From positions 186,001 through 250,000 of the forward strand of contig JAODTK010005844.1 in assembly GCA_026419785.1 (NCBI GenBank): a stretch of DNA of 64,000 nt, written 5' to 3'. The first letter of the stretch is position 1. The number at the start of each line of letters is the position of its first letter. Below the pieces are notes generated by a model, which did not search any database, was not told the origin of the DNA, and worked only from the letters and a program-made list of their open reading frames with translations. This DNA is from Sclerodactyla briareus (lineage: Eukaryota; Echinodermata; Holothuroidea; Dendrochirotida; Sclerodactylidae). Both the position numbers and the translations under genes were made by a program. This document shows, piece by piece, positions 60,245-64,000 of the stretch.

Positions 60245-61735
60245 ATGTTTACCAGCAGTCATTCACGATGGTCGTTTTAAGATCTGTGTACTAGCCGCTA
60301 ATCACGCTGGTGGTTGTAAGATATGTGTACCAGCAGCCAATCACGCTGGTCGTTGTAAGATATGTGTACTATCAGCCATTCACGCTGTCATTGTGAGATA
60401 TATGTACTAGCAGCCAATCACGATGGTGGTTGGAAGATCTGTGTACCAGCAGCCAATCACGATGGTCGTTGTGAGATATGTGTACTAGCCGTCAATCATG
60501 ATGGTTGTTCTAAGATCGTGTGTACTAGCAGCCAATCACGATGTGGTTGTAAGATATATGTAACAGCAGCCAATCACGATGTGGTTGTAAGATATGTGCT
60601 CTAACAGCCAATCACGATGGTGGTTGGAAGATCTGTGTACCAGCAGCCAATCACGCTGGTCGTTGTAAGATATGTGTACTCGCAGCCATCACGAATGGTG
60701 GTTGTGAGATCTGTGTTCTAGCAGCCAATCAGGATGATCGTTTTAAGATCTGTGTACTAGCCGCCAATCACGATGGTCGTTTTAAGATCCACGTACTAGC
60801 AGCCAATCACGCTGGTGGTTGTAAGATATGTGTACCAGCAGCCAATCACGATGGTCGTTGTGAGATATGTGTACTCGCAGCCAATCACACTCTGTGGCGG
60901 TTGTGAGATCTGTGTTCTAGCAGCCAATCACGATGATCGTTTTAAGATCTGTGTACTACCAGCCATCACGATTGTCGTTTTAAGATCCACGTACTAGCAG
61001 CTAATCACGCTGATCGTTGTGAGATATGTGTACTAGCAGCCAATCACGATGGCGGTTGTGAGATCTGTGACTAGCCGCCGATCACGCTGGTCGTTGTGAG
61101 ATCTGTGTACTACCAGCCATTACGCTGGTCGTTATGAGTTATGTGTACTATCAGCCAATCACGCTGATCGTTGTGAGATATGTGTACTAGCAGCCAATCA
61201 TGCTGGTCGTTGTGAGATCTGTGTACTAGCCGCCAATCACGCTGGTCGTTGTGAGATCTGTGTACTAGCCGCCAATCACGCTGGTCGTTGTGAGATCTGT
61301 GTACTACCAGCCAATCACGCTGGTCGTTATGAGTTATGTGTACTATCAGCCAATCCGCTGGTCGTTGTGAGATATGTGTACTAGCAGCCAATCACGCTGG
61401 TCGTTGTGAGATATGTGTACTAGCAGCCATCACGATGGTCGTTGTGAGATATGTGTACTAGCAGCCAATCACGATGGTCGTTGTGAGATCTGTGTACTGA
61501 CAGTCAATCACGATGGTCGTTGTAAGATATGTGTTCTAGCAGCCAATCACGATGGTCGTTTAAAAATCTGTGTATCAGCAGCCAATTATGATGGTCGTTT
61601 TGAGATCCGTGTACCAGAAGCCAATCACGCTGGTCGTAGTGAGATCTGTATACTAGCATCCAAATCAAAATGGTCGTTGTAAAATATGTGTACTAGCAGC
61701 CAATCACGGCGGTCGTTGTAAATGTGTTGTACTTA
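60245..61735 (+). repeat. 39-bp minisatellite, about 38 copies, with higher-order structure
   Basis: The unit is GATGGTCGTTGTGAGATATG plus TGTACTAGCAGCCAATCAC (39 bp in total). Positions vary in a patterned way: GATGGT or GCTGGT, GATATG or GATCTG, TAGCAGCC or TAGCCGCC or TACCAGCC. The variants come in a repeated order about every five units: 60613-60807 resembles 60808-61005, and the block near 61109 (TTATGAGTTATG variant) recurs near 61302. So there is a higher-order period of ~195 bp. Because 39 is divisible by three, stretches stay open on both strands (plus: G-R-C-E-I-C-V-L-A-A-N-H-D per unit; minus: 93 aa at 61110-61391). Frequent 1-2-nt indels break every long frame, so I do not call a protein. 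Confidence 0.95.
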
Positions 61736-61739
61736 CAGT

Positions 61740-64000
61740 CATCTGTAGTTAAGACTGCCTACACCCAAACTTACATTGTGCCCATCGTGCAGTCACCTCT
61801 TAATGAAGCGCTGATATTGTTTGTTCCTCCTATATATTTGAATACACTAAAACGATTCCGAACCTCGTAAGAGAATTGCAGAGGAAGCAAAAAACGAATT
61901 CGGCTGCCATGATAACCTAGTCACCATGCATGATGCAGAACTGGTGGCATGTGGCCTTGTGACATCATGAGTGGTCTTCTGCTTCACTCGCTACATGGGA
62001 GTCTCAGATCCCTTCGAGGTATATACAGCAGGAGCTGTGAATGTATGAATACACTCTCCGGAATAACGAACAGTCCCCAAATACACAACTGATGACAGCA
62101 CGGCCAGGTCTGGAGAATTTCTACCTCACTATCCACAATGACACGTCTACGTTGAATAATTGATTAGTGCAATACTCCCAGGTTTGCGGCTGTCATGTTC
62201 GAATACCCCCGGGGCAGCTTGCACAGTAGAGGAACTGAGGGTTACATCACGTAGACAACAGCTGCAGATTATTTCGCTCATAGCAGTTTCATTTCTACGC
62301 CAGTGAGGACATGTCTACCTACCCACCAGCGTAGGAGATCGGAGGGAGTACAAATCCACGAATAAATGAAACATTTAATATTATTTAGGCTTGTGGGATC
62401 AACGGGCGAAAGAAAATTTTCTCTGAGCAAAAAGTAGAAAAAAAGACTGAGAACCGATTGCGAGCAACGATCGATAAAGGTACAATTCCACTCTCTTGTA
62501 CACTCCATGAAATTCCTAAAAGCCAAAGTGTGGACAACAATGACGAAAAAACTGCTCACTTTTTTCGAGAAGTTATTTCCAGATGCCCCACAAGCCACCT
62601 CCCCACCAGATGAATTTCGCTAAGCGGCATGCCGGTATGTGTTTGTATCATTGATCCCATGAATAGGAGAAAAAACTAGGAACCCCCCGAGACAGCTTTA
62701 ACTGTGATGCAAGAAGAGGAATCTTCGGATATTGCGGATGCCGACTAATCAATGTCATTATGGATCTGCGTGCGATCTAATGCAATTTGATGGTAATACC
62801 TATTTCGCTCCGCATCACATTTCCAACGTTTCGTCAACACGGCGGCTTCAACCAGCATATCGCGATCTGATGTTAATGTGTCTGCTCTCGCTGCAGTACC
62901 GGTAGCTAATCACATACTTCGATCGTCTTACCCGATTCATCACCATAAGTCCTGTGTTGGGGAATATGGTCTTATAGTTAAACCTGATGCTGTCGCCTGA
63001 AGGAATGATGTTCAAGGAGACTCTGCTGAGCACAGTTAGGGTAATGTTTTGATTCAATCTTATTCTCGAATGCTACAATAGTAATTCGTTTTGCCTGTTA
63101 TTCCCAGCAAGTATTCAACATGTAAGGGAGGATGTGGGGGTAGAATATTACCTCTAACTCTATACCTATTACCTTCTAATTCAAACCGCCGGGTGACGTT
63201 CTCTTCAATTGCTGTACATTGTAGTAAAAAGAATGTGTTATAGAGGTGTGAGATGCCAGACATTTAAATCCATTCGCTAAGAACTATGATGGTATTTAGT
63301 ATGTGCATGCGCACGAGTTACGCTTGTCTCATAAGCCCCATAAAGCTTCCAAGTTGAAACTGTACTATAGCGTACCCAGCATAGCTTTGGTAAACATCAG
63401 AAGATTATTTATATATGAGAGTATAGAATTGAGAAATAATACATGACATTTTCAGCAGTCTCGCTCCAATAGTCATGTAGGTTACATCACGAAGAATCGT
63501 CTTTGAACTGTATCACATAGTAATATTGACGACGAGTACGGGAGTTGCTAAATGAGGATGTGGAGAAAGATGTTAGATTTAGTACCACGCCTCATCACGG
63601 AGCTTAAAGGGGAACTCCAGGCAAGAGGTAGTTTCCTTGCATTTCTAGATATTTTCCAGACATTCCTAACGGTGTTTTGATGGACTTGAAAGACCTCCGT
63701 TATCATTGTCACAGTGAATTCAAAGTCTCGTCCTTGGTTGTATAGTCATAACACTGCGCGGTACAGTGCACAGCGCACCCCATTATTGACAAACTATCAA
63801 ATATCCCCCAATATCGTGACGTAGTCAACGACCAAGCAACCAGCATAGCCTCAGTGTGTGCATGTACGTACGTGAGTTAGCGCTCAGCGCCCCAGCAGAA
63901 GTAGCAGAACACCAGTTCATATCATAATTCTTTCAAACTAAGAATACTGTTAATTTAGAACAAATTGGATGCATAATTACACTGGTTGGGGATGTTTCCA
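61740..64000. other. Non-coding DNA, no gene recognised
   Basis: Only short frames (106 aa at most, minus, 62278-62598) without recognisable domains. The composition is ordinary AT-rich single-copy-looking DNA up to the end of the window. Confidence 0.45.

Noticed and set aside
60153-61682. Repeated ICVLAANHDGR peptide frames as a possible repeat protein
   Set aside because: The 39-bp unit is divisible by three, so frames stay open by arithmetic. Frequent 1-2-nt indels break every frame within a few units, and the minus strand is equally open in places.
60245-61735. CRISPR array
   Set aside because: Units are directly adjacent with no unique spacers, and the context is eukaryotic; it is a minisatellite.

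Overview
This window looks like non-coding, repeat-rich nuclear DNA from a metazoan, most likely a marine invertebrate. Echinoderm, hemichordate or mollusc would all fit, and I cannot choose between them. The reasons are: no operons or long open frames on either strand; long poly-G/poly-C runs; many microsatellites (ATCT, AAAT, CCAA, TTAC, AAT, ACTAA, CA); hAT-type miniature inverted-repeat elements; a tRNA-headed SINE; and decayed retroelement fragments. I found no intact protein-coding gene and no intact RNA gene. The longest open frame (189 aa, minus strand, 18098-18667) matches nothing I recognise and is only slightly longer than chance would give.

Layout. Positions 1 to about 3060 are a GC-rich block of unknown nature, clearly different in base composition from the AT-rich remainder. 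From 3 to 21 kb there is single-copy-looking DNA with old repeats: GGCCATTTT-type palindromic repeats, a weak Copia RNase H-like remnant at 7.2 kb, a diverged ~180-bp tandem array at 12.0-12.8 kb, a perfect 13-bp-arm palindrome at 13.25 kb and several G-runs. At 21.06-21.35 kb there is a clean 287-bp hAT-type MITE with an 8-bp target-site duplication. From 22 to 35 kb repeats dominate: an inverted pair of one family at 22.3 and 31.0 kb, a direct pair at 16.5 and 26.7 kb, a ~155-bp tandem array split by a tRNA-SINE at 29.0-29.9 kb, several microsatellites, and three copies of a family whose end motif runs straight into a microsatellite (33.3, 34.6, 34.9 kb).

At 36.7-37.0 kb lies a frameshifted remnant of a protein family that I recall from marine-invertebrate predicted proteomes (FGGLHIE motif). 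At 44.6-44.8 kb there is a decayed C-terminal tail of a non-LTR reverse transcriptase (FGHV...GRPRK). At 46.59-48.47 kb a ~1.9-kb element is bounded by inverted termini and subterminal GAGACC repeats. From 58.5 to 61.7 kb there is a composite repeat region: duplicated ~175-bp and ~160-bp modules, a decayed ~30-bp minisatellite, and a ~1.5-kb minisatellite with a 39-bp unit (13 codons, partly open on both strands) that shows a ~195-bp higher-order period.

The genes do not work together because there are none to connect. The content is mobile-element and satellite biology. The best candidates for something undescribed are the 39-bp higher-order minisatellite complex, the GAGACC-bordered element and the SINE-interrupted tandem array.
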